From: Aquisalinus luteolus
GTDB lineage: Bacteria > Pseudomonadota > Alphaproteobacteria > Caulobacterales > Parvularculaceae
Reading direction: 5' to 3'
Length of the DNA stretch: 64,000 bases
Assembly: GCF_009712425.2 (NCBI RefSeq)
Contig: NZ_VCJR02000002.1
Span: forward strand, 868,001 to 932,000
A model generated the notes under the pieces. That model worked only from the letters and a program-made list of their open reading frames with translations, did not search any database and had not been told where the DNA came from. This document shows, in pieces, positions 37,912 through 47,060 of the stretch. Positions within the stretch are counted from its first letter, which is position 1, and every line of letters starts with the position of its first letter. The translations under genes were made by a program, and so were the position numbers.

Positions 37912-38702
37912 GAGGATCTCCGCGCCGGTTCGGCTGTAGCCTCGTCAGACTTCTCGTCCGAAATGCTGGCCTCTGGGGCAGGGGTGGCGGCGGTCGTGTC
38001 AGCCGCCGATGCGGCAGGGGCCGCATCTTTCAGGGGTCCGTGCAGGGTCAGATTGCCGTCCTTCAGCCGCAGGATGTTCTTTTTCATCCGGCGCACAAGG
38101 GCGAGATCGTGGGTCGCCACGATTACCGCCGTGCCGAGCCGGTTCAGCTCCACCAGAAGCCGCATGATACGCTCGCCCATGATCGGGTCGACATTGCCTG
38201 TCGGCTCGTCGGCAAGGATCAGGTCGGGCTTGGAGACGAGGGCGCGGGCCAGGGCCACGCGCTGCTTCTCGCCGCCCGACAATGTGGCGGGCAAGGCGTC
38301 CATCTTCCGGCCCAGTCCGACCCACGTTAAGAGTTCGGTTACGTCTTGGCGGTAATCCAGTTGGTTAACGCCCGCCACGCGCATGGGCAGGGCCACGTTC
38401 TCAAAGGCCGTAAGATGATCCAGCAGCCGAAATTCCTGGAAGACCACGCCGATACGCCGCCTGATGGCTGGCTGGTCGGTGCGCGGCATGTCGGCGACGT
38501 TCTGGCCGAACAGGGACAGAGAGCCGCTGGTCGGCTTGTGGGCCAGATAGATCATTTTAAGCAGGGATGTCTTGCCCGCGCCGGACGGGCCGGTAAGGAA
38601 CCGGAAGTCGCCATTGCGGATGACCAGATTGACGTCCTTGAGCACGTCAATCTGTCCGTCATAGGACAGGCCCACCATGTTGAATTCCGCGATCGGGTCC
38701 AC
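37908..38702 (-). CDS. ftsE: Cell division ATP-binding protein FtsE
   Basis: A 264-residue ABC ATPase, with Walker A in LTGPSGAGKTSLLKM, the LSGGEKQRVALARAL signature, DEPTGNVDP as Walker B and the switch histidine in VATHDLALV. The usual FtsE is about 220 residues; here ~40 extra residues follow (Ala/Thr/Glu/Asp-rich, ending EPARRSS), likely disordered. It heads the ftsE-ftsX-ydcF-plsC operon and is divergent from a zinc-ribbon gene. Confidence 0.95.
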   Translation of the reverse strand: MDPIAEFNMVGLSYDGQIDVLKDVNLVIRNGDFRFLTGPSGAGKTSLLKMIYLAHKPTSGSLSLFGQNVADMPRTDQPAIRRRIGVVFQEFRLLDHLTAFENVALPMRVAGVNQLDYRQDVTELLTWVGLGRKMDALPATLSGGEKQRVALARALVSKPDLILADEPTGNVDPIMGERIMRLLVELNRLGTAVIVATHDLALVRRMKKNILRLKDGNLTLHGPLKDAAPAASAADTTAATPAPEASISDEKSDEATAEPARRSS

Positions 38703-38764
38703 GCTTGCTCCGGGTTTGGTACTGGCTGGCCATACAAGACTGATTCTGGCACGGGGCAGAGAGC

Positions 38765-40162
38765 ATGAAACTGATTTGCCCGGCCTGTTCCACCCGTTAC
38801 GACGTGCCGTCCGGCAGCATTCCGCCGCAGGGCCGCTCTGTCAAATGTGCGTCTTGTCATCATTCATGGATGGCGACCGCCGCTGATGCCAGAAGCGGTG
38901 CGGATATCGGCAGCACCATGCCGCGCTGGGACCGCTCGCGCCCCATGTCGGCGACGGCTTCCCGCTCATCACCTGGCCGTTCTTCCTCGGGCTTTTCACG
39001 TCCAGCCCGTTCAAGCCAGGGATCGGCGGCGCTTGCAGCCCTGTTCGACAAATATGAAGATGAGCAGGCCGCTGACGAGGCCGGAACGGCAACCTATTTC
39101 GGCGCAGCCCCCGAAACCGATATCGAGGATCAGGAAGAGCGGATCATCGAAGCCGACTGGCATGAGGTCGGCCCGGCCAGCAACGAGACCGAAAGTCTTG
39201 ACGAGCGCATCGATGCGGCCCTCAATGTGCCGGCAATTGCCCGGCTGGTCAGTCAGCATGAAAAGGGTCCTGAGCAGAAACCGGTGACGCCGTCGCGGCC
39301 GAGTGCTGCGTTCAACAAGACCGATGGCCGGCCTCCCATGAAAGAAGCTTCGCGAGAAAGCGTCGAGGCAGAAGCTGCTGTATCGACACAGACTTCGCCA
39401 GGCGCATTCCGTCGAATGGTGCGTGGCATTATTGCGCTGATGGAGGGTGTCGCCGAACAGGCAGATAGACTTCTCGGTGCGGTGATGCGGGGCCGCGAGG
39501 CGAGCGTAGAGCGGCCGGTCACACCCGGAGATCGCAAGGTCTCCGAATGGCGGATGGAGCAGCTGCGCCGCGCCCGCCGCCGGATGACACCAAAGAAGTT
39601 TGCCGGCTGGGTCGGCTTCTATGCCGCTATCGCCGCTGTCGCCTATGCCGGCATCTTCATGCGCATGGACATTGCCCGTGCCTGGCCGCAGGCCGCCGCC
39701 GCCTATACCGCGGTCGGGATGATCGGCGGGCCGGAGCCTGTGGAAATTTCAACCGTCACCCATCGCTATGCCCGCTCGCCGCAGGGGCCGGTCATCGAGC
39801 TTGCCGGGTCGGTCAGTCACCGCGGCGGCGATGTTGTTAAAGCACCCCTGATTCGCGCTGATGCGCTGGGGCCCGACGGGCGCGTGCTTTCCAGCTGGGC
39901 ATTCAGGCTGGAAGGGGCAGGGCAGCTGTCGCCGCAAAGCGAGACGCCGTTCCGAACGAGGGCGCTTGCCCCTGAAGGTACCGCGCAGGTTCGGGTCGAT
40001 GTGATGAGCGCCGAGGAACGTTCAGCACTTGAACGCAGCCAGCCGGAAGTCATCGCCGCGCTGGAAGGCGGGCTTGGCGGCAATGCCTATTTCATGCGAA
40101 AGACGACCAGCGGCTGGGGCGAGGCGCAGGAACCTGCGCCCCTGACCCGCATGAGAGACTGA
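38765..40162 (+). CDS. MJ0042-type zinc-ribbon protein with one transmembrane helix and DUF3426-like C-domain
   Basis: A 465-residue protein. Residues 1-35 form the zinc ribbon (MKLICPACSTRYDVP and VKCASCHHSW, four Cys). A long, acidic, probably disordered middle (~40-260) follows, then a basic stretch, one transmembrane helix (~282-300, GFYAAIAAVAYAGIFM), and a periplasmic domain with VIELAGSVSHRGGDVVKAPLIRADALGPDGRVLSSWAF, typical of DUF3426. Alphaproteobacterial proteins of this kind lie next to ftsE and are uncharacterised. It is divergent from ftsE with 62 bases between. Confidence 0.85.
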   Translation: MKLICPACSTRYDVPSGSIPPQGRSVKCASCHHSWMATAADARSGADIGSTMPRWDRSRPMSATASRSSPGRSSSGFSRPARSSQGSAALAALFDKYEDEQAADEAGTATYFGAAPETDIEDQEERIIEADWHEVGPASNETESLDERIDAALNVPAIARLVSQHEKGPEQKPVTPSRPSAAFNKTDGRPPMKEASRESVEAEAAVSTQTSPGAFRRMVRGIIALMEGVAEQADRLLGAVMRGREASVERPVTPGDRKVSEWRMEQLRRARRRMTPKKFAGWVGFYAAIAAVAYAGIFMRMDIARAWPQAAAAYTAVGMIGGPEPVEISTVTHRYARSPQGPVIELAGSVSHRGGDVVKAPLIRADALGPDGRVLSSWAFRLEGAGQLSPQSETPFRTRALAPEGTAQVRVDVMSAEERSALERSQPEVIAALEGGLGGNAYFMRKTTSGWGEAQEPAPLTRMRD

Positions 40163-40182
40163 TAAGAGACCGAAGGGCACGC

Positions 40183-40695
40183 ATGCGCACTCTTTATACG
40201 GAAGACCAGATCGCCGGCCGCCTTGCCACGCTGGGCGAGAAGATTGTCGAGGATCTCGGCACTGAATTCGTCCTGATCCCGATCCTGACCGGCGGCTTCG
40301 TGTTCGGTGCCGACCTTGCCCGCGCCATCAACCGCGCCGGTGGAGACTGCTTCATCGATACGCTGCATCTGGCAAGCTATGGCGACAAGCACACCTCGTC
40401 GGGCGTCGTGAAACTGCTGAAGGACCTGACAAAGCCGATCGAAGGCAAGACCGTGCTGCTCGCCGACGATGTGCTCGATTCAGGGCGCAGCCTCTATTTC
40501 GCGGCAAAGCTTCTGGAAGAGCGTGGCGCTGCGAGCGTGAAGATCGCCGTTGCCGTCGACAAGCAAACGGGCCGGGCCGAGCCGGTCCATGCCGACTATG
40601 CTGCCTTTACAGCGGGTCCTGACGATTTCCTCGTCGGCTATGGCATGGACGACGCCGGCCAGAAACGCGGCCTGCCGTTCATCGGCGCGCTTTAA
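40183..40695 (+). CDS. hpt: Hypoxanthine phosphoribosyltransferase
   Basis: A 170-residue purine-salvage enzyme. [20 protein letters not shown], the PRPP motif [16 protein letters not shown] and [21 protein letters not shown] are diagnostic. The preferred base (hypoxanthine over guanine) is inferred from the family. It begins 20 bases after the zinc-ribbon gene and its last bases overlap the carA stop on the other strand. Confidence 0.9.
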   Translation: MRTLYTEDQIAGRLATLGEKIVEDLGTEFVLIPILTGGFVFGADLARAINRAGGDCFIDTLHLASYGDKHTSSGVVKLLKDLTKPIEGKTVLLADDVLDSGRSLYFAAKLLEERGAASVKIAVAVDKQTGRAEPVHADYAAFTAGPDDFLVGYGMDDAGQKRGLPFIGAL

Positions 40696-41882
40696 GCCGC
40701 CTTGTCCTCGCCGCCGATCAGCTCACGGAAGCGCTTGAACAAGTAGAAGGAATCCTGCGGGCCGGGGCTTGCCTCCGGGTGGTGCTGGACGGAGAAGGCG
40801 GGTGCATTCTTCAGCGCGATACCGGAGTTCGAGCCGTCGAAAAGCGACGTATGCGTCGCGATGCAATTGTCGGGCAAGGTTGTCTCGTCGACGGTGAAGC
40901 CGTGGTTCATCGACACGATCTCGACCTTGCCGGTGGTGTTGTCCTTGACCGGGTGATTGGCGCCGTGATGGCCCTGGACCATCTTCTTTGTCTTGGCACC
41001 GACGGCAAGGGCCAGCAGCTGGTGGCCGAGGCAGATGCCGAGGGTCGGCACCTTCGCTTCGATCAGCTGCTTGATCACCGGCACGGCATAGGTGCCGGTC
41101 GCTGCCGGGTCGCCCGGGCCGTTGGACAGGACGACGCCATCGGGCTTCAGCGCCATGATATCGTCAAAGCTCGATTGGCCGTTGACGACGGAAATGCGGA
41201 ACCCGGCGGTCGCAAGGCGGCGCAGGATATTGCGCTTCACGCCATAGTCGATGACGACGACATGTGGCGCGTTCGGGTCATCCTGTTTGCCGTAGCCTGA
41301 ACCCCAGACCCAGCCGGTCTCGTCATGGGGATAGCTTTGCAGCGTGGTGACTTCCTTGGCGAGGTCCAGCCCTTCCAGCCCCGGCCAGGCCGCGGCTTTC
41401 TTCTGCAGCGCGTCTACATCGAAGTTACCGGAGGCGGAATGGGCGATGACGCCGTGGGGCATGCCGTTTTCGCGAATCATGGCGGTCAGCGCGCGGGTAT
41501 CGATCCCGGCAAGGCCGATGATGCCGCGGCGCTTCATCCAGGCAGACAAGTCGAGTCGGGCGCGATAGTTCGATGGCGCGGTGATGCGGTCGCGGAAGAT
41601 CGCCCCGCGCGCGGCGGTCGCGGCGGCGGGGGAGGCGTTCTCTATGTCTTCGTCATTGGCCCCGACATTGCCGATATGCGGAAAGGTGAAGGTGATGATC
41701 TGGGCGGCATAGGACGGGTCGGTCAGGATCTCCTGATAACCGGTGATCGCGGTGTTGAAGCAGACCTCACCGACGGTGCTGCCGGTGGCCCCGAACCCCT
41801 CGCCCTCGAACACGGTACCGTCCGCCAGCACCAGGATGCCGGTGGGGAAAGTTGATCTCACGCTGTCTTGACTAATCCGCAT
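40692..41882 (-). CDS. carA: Carbamoyl-phosphate synthase small (glutaminase) subunit
   Basis: A 396-residue glutamine amidotransferase that feeds ammonia to CarB for arginine and pyrimidine synthesis. The N-domain shows [34 protein letters not shown]; the C-domain holds the nucleophile in [14 protein letters not shown] and the His-Glu pair in [13 protein letters not shown]. Full length. It is divergent from the yqeY gene. carB is not in the window. The 250-base divergent gap has a perfect GATGTC-GAAT-GACATC palindrome at 42093-42108. Confidence 0.96.
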   Translation of the reverse strand: MRISQDSVRSTFPTGILVLADGTVFEGEGFGATGSTVGEVCFNTAITGYQEILTDPSYAAQIITFTFPHIGNVGANDEDIENASPAAATAARGAIFRDRITAPSNYRARLDLSAWMKRRGIIGLAGIDTRALTAMIRENGMPHGVIAHSASGNFDVDALQKKAAAWPGLEGLDLAKEVTTLQSYPHDETGWVWGSGYGKQDDPNAPHVVVIDYGVKRNILRRLATAGFRISVVNGQSSFDDIMALKPDGVVLSNGPGDPAATGTYAVPVIKQLIEAKVPTLGICLGHQLLALAVGAKTKKMVQGHHGANHPVKDNTTGKVEIVSMNHGFTVDETTLPDNCIATHTSLFDGSNSGIALKNAPAFSVQHHPEASPGPQDSFYLFKRFRELIGGEDKAA

Positions 41883-42134
41883 GGCAATATAGTGTCCCGT
41901 TTCCTATCTATAGGGGCTGAAAGAGCTGGCGCTGAGCGGCTCTTTGGCTCCGTGGGTTAGCTGCCAGATGGCACGCAAATTGCCGCGAAGCTATGCGAAA
42001 GTGCAAAACGGGTCAAGAAAACGAACGGCTCTAATTTCTTTAGGTAAAACAAGGCTTTGACAATGACCGCAGGCGCGGTCCCGTCTCTGGTTGATGTCGA
42101 ATGACATCCCTGAAGGCGGTCGATGGAGAATCAT

Positions 42135-42596
42135 ATGCTGTGCGAACAGATTAACCTGGCGCTGAAAACGTCGATGAAGGAACGGGCCCCGAAGGTCCGC
42201 ATCGGCACGCTGCGCCTGATCAACGCCGCGCTGAAGGACCGCGATATCGCGGCCCGGTCGGAAGACCGCTGCGGCGGCCTGACCGACGAGGAAGTGCTGG
42301 GCATTCTGACCAAGATGGTCAAGCAGCGCGAAGACGCGGCCCAGACATATGAGGATGCCGGCCGTATAGAGCTTGCCGAACAGGAACGCGCCGAGATCGA
42401 GGTGATCCGCGAATTCCTGCCGCGCCAGCTGACAGAATCCGAGATCGATACCGCCGTCGAAGAAGTCATCCAGGAACTCGATGCCGAGGGCCTGAAGGAC
42501 ATGGGCAAGTGCATGGGCGCGCTGAAAAGCAAATATGCCGGCTCGATGGATTTCGGCACCGCCGGCGGGAAGCTGAAGAAGCACCTCGCCAATTAG
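42135..42596 (+). CDS. yqeY: GatB/YqeY domain protein
   Basis: A 153-residue all-helical protein related to the tail domain of GatB: LKTSMKERAPKVRIGTLRLINAALKDRDI, EVLGILTKMVKQREDAAQTYEDAGR, EIEVIREFLPRQLTE and MGKCMGALKSKYAGSMDF. Its role is unclear (possibly a tRNA-related accessory). I prefer ATG 42135 because GGAG lies six bases upstream; ATG 42123 would add four residues and has no ribosome site. carA-yqeY-dnaG-rpoD is a common alphaproteobacterial order; here other genes separate yqeY from dnaG. Confidence 0.88.
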   Translation: MLCEQINLALKTSMKERAPKVRIGTLRLINAALKDRDIAARSEDRCGGLTDEEVLGILTKMVKQREDAAQTYEDAGRIELAEQERAEIEVIREFLPRQLTESEIDTAVEEVIQELDAEGLKDMGKCMGALKSKYAGSMDFGTAGGKLKKHLAN

Positions 42597-42629
42597 GTTT
42601 ACCTAATCAGGCTCAAGGGAGGGGGCGGC

Positions 42630-43340
42630 ATGAATTCAGAAGATGCCGCCGCCGTCCTGCCTACCATTCCCGACACGCCACGACATGTTGAGGCGCGGTC
42701 CTGCCTGATAGCCGGAACTGCAGACCTGCTCTATTGGCATGAGAAGCCTTTCGACTATGCGCTCGTCAACCGGAACACCCGAACGCTGTTCGTGCACGGA
42801 GCGCCGGATGCTGGGGTGATTGGTGAGTGGGCTGTGGACGCGAAGCCGGAAATGGAACTCGTCGGGGACGAGGCCCATGCTGATTTGCTGAAGGGGCTGC
42901 TGCCGGGCTGGGGCTATTACCCGGCGATCCTGTTCCGGCTTGCCGGGCCTGTCGCTGCCCCGGACGAGGGAGAGACCACATGGCTCTCCCTGAATGACAT
43001 CCGGTCCGTGAAAATGCCGGAAGTGGTGCGCGAGGAAATCCTCGTCGGTTCCGTCACAGGCCGTGTTGCCTGCAGCCTCGAGAAGGACAGGCCGGTCTCC
43101 TTCTGCTATGCAGGCGCGGTCACCGAAACCTTGTTCGATATCGCTATCGACACCCTCTCCGGCTTCCGCCGCAAGGGCCATGCCCGCCGGGCGGCAGCCC
43201 TGATGATTAGCGATATGGCGGGGCGCGGACTGGCACCCGTCTGGGGCGCGGTGGAGGAAAACATCGCCTCGATAAAAGTCGCCAGGGCGCTCGGCTTCGA
43301 GCCGGTCGACACCTGCAATGTTTTCGCCCTGCCCGAATAG
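42630..43340 (+). CDS. GNAT-family N-acetyltransferase
   Basis: A 236-residue protein. The C-terminal half has the GNAT core: ETLFDIAIDTLSGFRRKGHARRAAALMISDMAGRGLAPVWGAVEENIASIKVARALGFEPVD, where RRKGHA is the acetyl-CoA pyrophosphate loop. The N-terminal half is less conserved. Substrate unknown. It starts 33 bases after yqeY and ends at a strong terminator. Confidence 0.82.
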   Translation: MNSEDAAAVLPTIPDTPRHVEARSCLIAGTADLLYWHEKPFDYALVNRNTRTLFVHGAPDAGVIGEWAVDAKPEMELVGDEAHADLLKGLLPGWGYYPAILFRLAGPVAAPDEGETTWLSLNDIRSVKMPEVVREEILVGSVTGRVACSLEKDRPVSFCYAGAVTETLFDIAIDTLSGFRRKGHARRAAALMISDMAGRGLAPVWGAVEENIASIKVARALGFEPVDTCNVFALPE

Positions 43341-43347
43341 CACATAA

Positions 43348-43378
43348 AAAAGCCGCCCGGTGAGGGGCGGCTTTTATT
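43348..43378. terminator. Bidirectional intrinsic terminator
   Basis: AAAAGCCGCCC (43348-43358) and GGGCGGCTTTT (43365-43375) form an eleven-base stem between the converging GNAT and GH3 genes. Confidence 0.92.
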
Positions 43379-43397
43379 TTGTACGTATGCGTCTGGC

Positions 43398-46127
43398 CTA
43401 GTTGGAAGCGAACATGACCTCGGCAGTTTCCGTCTCGGTAAAGGCCGGCTGACCGCCGCCGATGGAGATCGTCGCGCTTGAGCCTGACGGTGTCACCATC
43501 GAGCCATCCTCGGCGACATAGCCGATCCGGTCCGGTGCCAGCTCGAAGCTGACCGTCTGGCTCTCGCCCGGTGCCAGTTCGACCACGTCAAACGCGACAA
43601 GCTCGACGCGCGGCACGGACGGGTTCGCCCGCTCTGCGTGGCTGATATAGACCTGTACCACTTCGCGGCCCGCCATATCGCCACTGTTGGTGACGGTCGC
43701 CGACACGGTCATCGGGCCCGAGGCATCATGGCTTTCCGGCACGCTGACATCGGAATAATCGAAGCTGGTGTAGGACAGTCCGTAGCCGAACGGATAGAGC
43801 GGCTCGCCGGTGAAATATTTATAGGTCCGGTTCGCCATGGAGTAATCCTTGAACCCCGGCAGGTCGTCGACGGATTTGTAGAAGGTCACTGGCAGGCGGC
43901 CAGACGGGGAGAACTCACCCCATAGCAGGTCGGCAATGGCTGTACCGGCTTTCTCGCCCGGATAGAATGCCTGGACGATGGCATCGACATTCTCCTCGGC
44001 CCAGTTCAGCGACATGGCTGAGCCGGAGAAGTTGACCATCACGAGCGGCTTGCCGGTCGCTTCCAGCTTCTCCAGCAAGGCTTCCTGCACGGCAGGCAAC
44101 TCCATATGGGTGCGGTCGCCGCCGAGGAAACCATCAAGCTCGACGCCCATTTCCTCGCCTTCCAGCGTGGAATCGATGCCCCCAAAGTACAATACGACAT
44201 CAGCCTCCTCGGCTGCTGCCATGGCCTCTGCTTCCAGGTCACGGTCGGTGCGGGTCCAGGTCAGCTCGGCGAACTTCTCAAGCCCGTCCCGGGTCCAGCC
44301 GCTGTTGAAGTTCAGCGTCATGGTCAGGTCATATTCCTCGCCAGCGGTCAGCTCGATCGGATCGGTGCCGATCTCCTCACCATTCAGCGTGGCGGTCGAC
44401 CAGCGCGATGCCTTGATCTGGTAGGAGCCGGTTTCTTCCGGCACCAGAACGCCCTCCCAAGTCGCGCCGAACTCGTCATTCAGGCCGTTATTGACCGGGC
44501 CTCTTTCCCAGTAGAAATCGATATTTGGGTCGATCCGTGTCACGCCCGGCTCGCCGGACAGGTCGGAGTTCTCGTAATAGGCAGCCTCTACACCTGGCTT
44601 CAGCTCGCCGCTGCGGGCCCGGTGAAACAGGACGCTTTCCGGCACGGCAGAGAAGTCCGTCAGGAAATCACCGGCAATGGTCGAGCCCAGCGCGTAGGAG
44701 ACGTTCTCCGTGCCGACCTTGGCCTCGATCCCTTCCAGCGCCGTGACCGGCTGGGTCGGGATGCCGTTATAATTGGCTATCAGCGTCATGTAATTGTCGG
44801 CATTCGGGCCGATGACCGCGACTTTCGTGCCTTCTTCCAGGGGCAGGATGCCGTTGTTCTTCAGCAGGACGAGAGACTTGCGTGCCGTATCTTCCGACAG
44901 GGCGATGTTTTCCTCGCTCGCGACTTCCGAATGGGGGATGCTGGCAAACGGCACCAGTGACGGGTCGTCATACATGCCCAGCTTGAACAGCGCAGTGTAC
45001 AGACGGATGACCGCCTGGTCGATGGTTTCCTCGTCGATCAGGCCCAGTTCGACGGCCTCGGGCAGGGCATCCATCTTGTTGCCATAGCCATCGCCGCAAT
45101 TGACGTCGGTACCCATCTTGACTGACAGGGCTGCCGCCTCGGCGCGGGTGTCGACATAGTCATGGGCGACGTAATGGGCGTCGCCGGTCTCGATCTTGGC
45201 TTCGTCGTAATAGAAGTCGCCGATGGCGCCGCAATCGGAAACGACGTACCCGTCGAAACCGAGATCGCCGCGCAGGATGTCGACCATCAGGCGTTCCGAC
45301 CCGCAGGCCGGTGCGCCCCAGACGGCGTTATAGGCGCACATGACCGAGGCGACGTCAGCCTCATCCATAGCCATCTTGAAGGCGGGCAGGTAGGTCTCCC
45401 AAAGGTCGGCATCGTTGGCGACATAGTTGTCGCGGTGGCGCGACGGTTCCGGGCCGGAATGAACGGCATAGTGCTTCACCGTGGCGACGGCTTTCAGGTA
45501 CTCGTCATCATCGCCCTGGATGCCGTTGACGAAGTTCACCGCCATGCGGCCGGTCAGGAACGGGTCCTCGCCATAGGTCTCCATGCCGCGGCCCCAGCGC
45601 GGGTCGCGGAAGATGTTGATGTTCGGTGACCAGAAGGTCAGCCCGCCATACATGGCGTACACATCTTCGGCAGCGTAATAATGATGCTTGGCGCGGCCTT
45701 CATCAGAGATGGTGGTTGCGACCTCCAGCATCTGGTCCTCGTCCCATGTCGCGGCGAGGCCGATCGCCTGCGGGAAGACGGTGGCATGACCCGCGCGGGC
45801 AACGCCGTGCAGCGCTTCGTTCCACCAGTTATATTCATGGATGCCGAGGCGCGGGATCGCGGCGGCCTTGTCATACATCTGGGCGGCCTTTTCCTCCAGC
45901 GTCATGCGCGAGACCAGATCGCGGGCGCGTTCCTCCGGCGACAGGGACGGGTCCATGAACGGATAGTTGGTGCTCTCGGTCTGTTCGGTTTCGACAGTCT
46001 CTACTTCATCAGTCTGTGCAGGCTCCTCGGCCGAGCTTGTGCTGTCGCTACAACCGCTCAGCAGAGCGAGCGAAGCTGCGCCGAACAACAGTGAATTGAG
46101 CAGTGTGATGGTGCGTTTCGTGGTCAT
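43398..46127 (-). CDS. Lipoprotein glycoside hydrolase family 3 with PA14 insert (beta-xylosidase/beta-glucosidase)
   Basis: A 909-residue protein with lipobox LLSGC (Cys26) and an acidic Thr/Glu linker. The GH3 N-domain (~60-400) has WSPNINIFRDPRWGRGMETYGEDP, VKHYAVHSGPEPSRH and the nucleophile Asp298 in FDGYVVSDCGAI. The C-domain is split by a PA14 module (~510-650: GVEAAYYENSDLSGEPG...GSYQIKASRWSTATLNGEEIG), and a fibronectin-III-like end domain follows (MAGREVVQVYISHAE). The overall resemblance is to xylan 1,4-beta-xylosidases. A TGTTAGCG operator 57 bases upstream links it to the other xylan genes. Xylosidase over glucosidase is inferred. Confidence 0.92.
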   Translation of the reverse strand: MTTKRTITLLNSLLFGAASLALLSGCSDSTSSAEEPAQTDEVETVETEQTESTNYPFMDPSLSPEERARDLVSRMTLEEKAAQMYDKAAAIPRLGIHEYNWWNEALHGVARAGHATVFPQAIGLAATWDEDQMLEVATTISDEGRAKHHYYAAEDVYAMYGGLTFWSPNINIFRDPRWGRGMETYGEDPFLTGRMAVNFVNGIQGDDDEYLKAVATVKHYAVHSGPEPSRHRDNYVANDADLWETYLPAFKMAMDEADVASVMCAYNAVWGAPACGSERLMVDILRGDLGFDGYVVSDCGAIGDFYYDEAKIETGDAHYVAHDYVDTRAEAAALSVKMGTDVNCGDGYGNKMDALPEAVELGLIDEETIDQAVIRLYTALFKLGMYDDPSLVPFASIPHSEVASEENIALSEDTARKSLVLLKNNGILPLEEGTKVAVIGPNADNYMTLIANYNGIPTQPVTALEGIEAKVGTENVSYALGSTIAGDFLTDFSAVPESVLFHRARSGELKPGVEAAYYENSDLSGEPGVTRIDPNIDFYWERGPVNNGLNDEFGATWEGVLVPEETGSYQIKASRWSTATLNGEEIGTDPIELTAGEEYDLTMTLNFNSGWTRDGLEKFAELTWTRTDRDLEAEAMAAAEEADVVLYFGGIDSTLEGEEMGVELDGFLGGDRTHMELPAVQEALLEKLEATGKPLVMVNFSGSAMSLNWAEENVDAIVQAFYPGEKAGTAIADLLWGEFSPSGRLPVTFYKSVDDLPGFKDYSMANRTYKYFTGEPLYPFGYGLSYTSFDYSDVSVPESHDASGPMTVSATVTNSGDMAGREVVQVYISHAERANPSVPRVELVAFDVVELAPGESQTVSFELAPDRIGYVAEDGSMVTPSGSSATISIGGGQPAFTETETAEVMFASN

Positions 46128-46183
46128 GGGTTCCTCCAGAATGTCCCTGTGATGTGCCTATTCCGGCTATTCTTGATGCCTTT

Positions 46184-46201
46184 TGTTGCACGCTAACATT
46201 G
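46184..46201 (-). promoter_or_regulatory. Candidate LacI-type operator upstream of GH3
   Basis: On the GH3 strand the site reads CAATGTTAGCGTGCAACA, with the TGTTAGCG core and an imperfect right half (AACA). It lies 57 bases before the GH3 start. Confidence 0.55.
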
Positions 46202-46245
46202 TCTGTGCCAAGCGCTTTCAGTCCCGGCTTTCAGTGTGCGGCGCA

Positions 46246-46275
46246 ACAAAAAGCCCCCTGCCAGAGCAGGGGGCT
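46246..46275 (-). terminator. Intrinsic terminator of the EipA-like gene
   Basis: AGCCCCCTGC and GCAGGGGGCT (46252-46261 and 46266-46275) form a ten-base stem with a four-base loop. On the minus strand it is followed by TTTTTGTT. Confidence 0.92.
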
Positions 46276-46302
46276 GAGATATTTGTGCAAGTGATATAAA
46301 GC

Positions 46303-46899
46303 TTAGAACGGCACCGCAGTGTATTCGCGGGTATAGTTCAGATAGCCGATATTGATGCCCGTACGCAGGCCGACGCCTGTGCGGACCGGGGCAAGAACGA
46401 CCGCGCCGTTGCGCTGGTAGTTCACACCGGCACCGCCAACGATATAGGCAGAGCCATCAACGCCCGGATAGCGATGATAGATATTGTCCGTCGGGCCGAG
46501 GTCATAGACCAGCGTGAAGACTTTCGAGGCATTGCCACCGGCATCAAAGCCGATGGAAGGACCGGTCCAGAACACTTCGACCGGGGCAGCGCCCGGGCGA
46601 TACAGATAGCCGCGGCCATAGCGCAGGCCGACACCGACAGCGCCGGAGGCTTCCTCACCGGCGATATAGGCCTGCGGACGGCCCTGGTCGGTGAAGACCT
46701 TGTTCAGCACGTCAGCAAGGCCGGCGGATGCTTCGCCGAAAAACTGTTCGGCCTCACCGACCACAGTAGAGCGGTCATAGGTGGCATACCCTTCCTGGGT
46801 CTGCCCTTCGGCGGATGGTGGGGTCGTGGTGGCGCACCCTGACAGGACGAGCGCAACGCCTGCGGCGGCGGACATCATCAGTTTTTTCGCATTCTTCAT
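46303..46899 (-). CDS. eipA: DUF1134 envelope protein (EipA-like)
   Basis: A 198-residue protein with a lipoprotein-like signal (lipobox LSGC, Cys22) and the DUF1134 domain (EASGAVGVGLRYGRGYLYRPG, VFWTGPSIGFDAGGNASKVFTLVYDL, GVGLRTGINIGYLNYTREYTAVPF). In Brucella and Caulobacter, EipA is a periplasmic small-barrel protein needed for envelope integrity. The lipobox here is a point to check, since EipA has usually been described as periplasmic. Divergent from dnaG. Confidence 0.9.
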   Translation of the reverse strand: MKNAKKLMMSAAAGVALVLSGCATTTPPSAEGQTQEGYATYDRSTVVGEAEQFFGEASAGLADVLNKVFTDQGRPQAYIAGEEASGAVGVGLRYGRGYLYRPGAAPVEVFWTGPSIGFDAGGNASKVFTLVYDLGPTDNIYHRYPGVDGSAYIVGGAGVNYQRNGAVVLAPVRTGVGLRTGINIGYLNYTREYTAVPF

Positions 46900-47060
46900 G
46901 ATTTTGTTCCTCTCGATCGAGCTTAAAATTTCGATATGTGAACTTAAAACGCCTTAAAACGACCAGCGTTCCCGTTGCCTCGAAATTGCCTCTTTCAAGT
47001 AGGGGCCAATGGGGGAAAGCATGCATTGCAGAGCTCAGACTCGCTCTATATTTATTCGTG

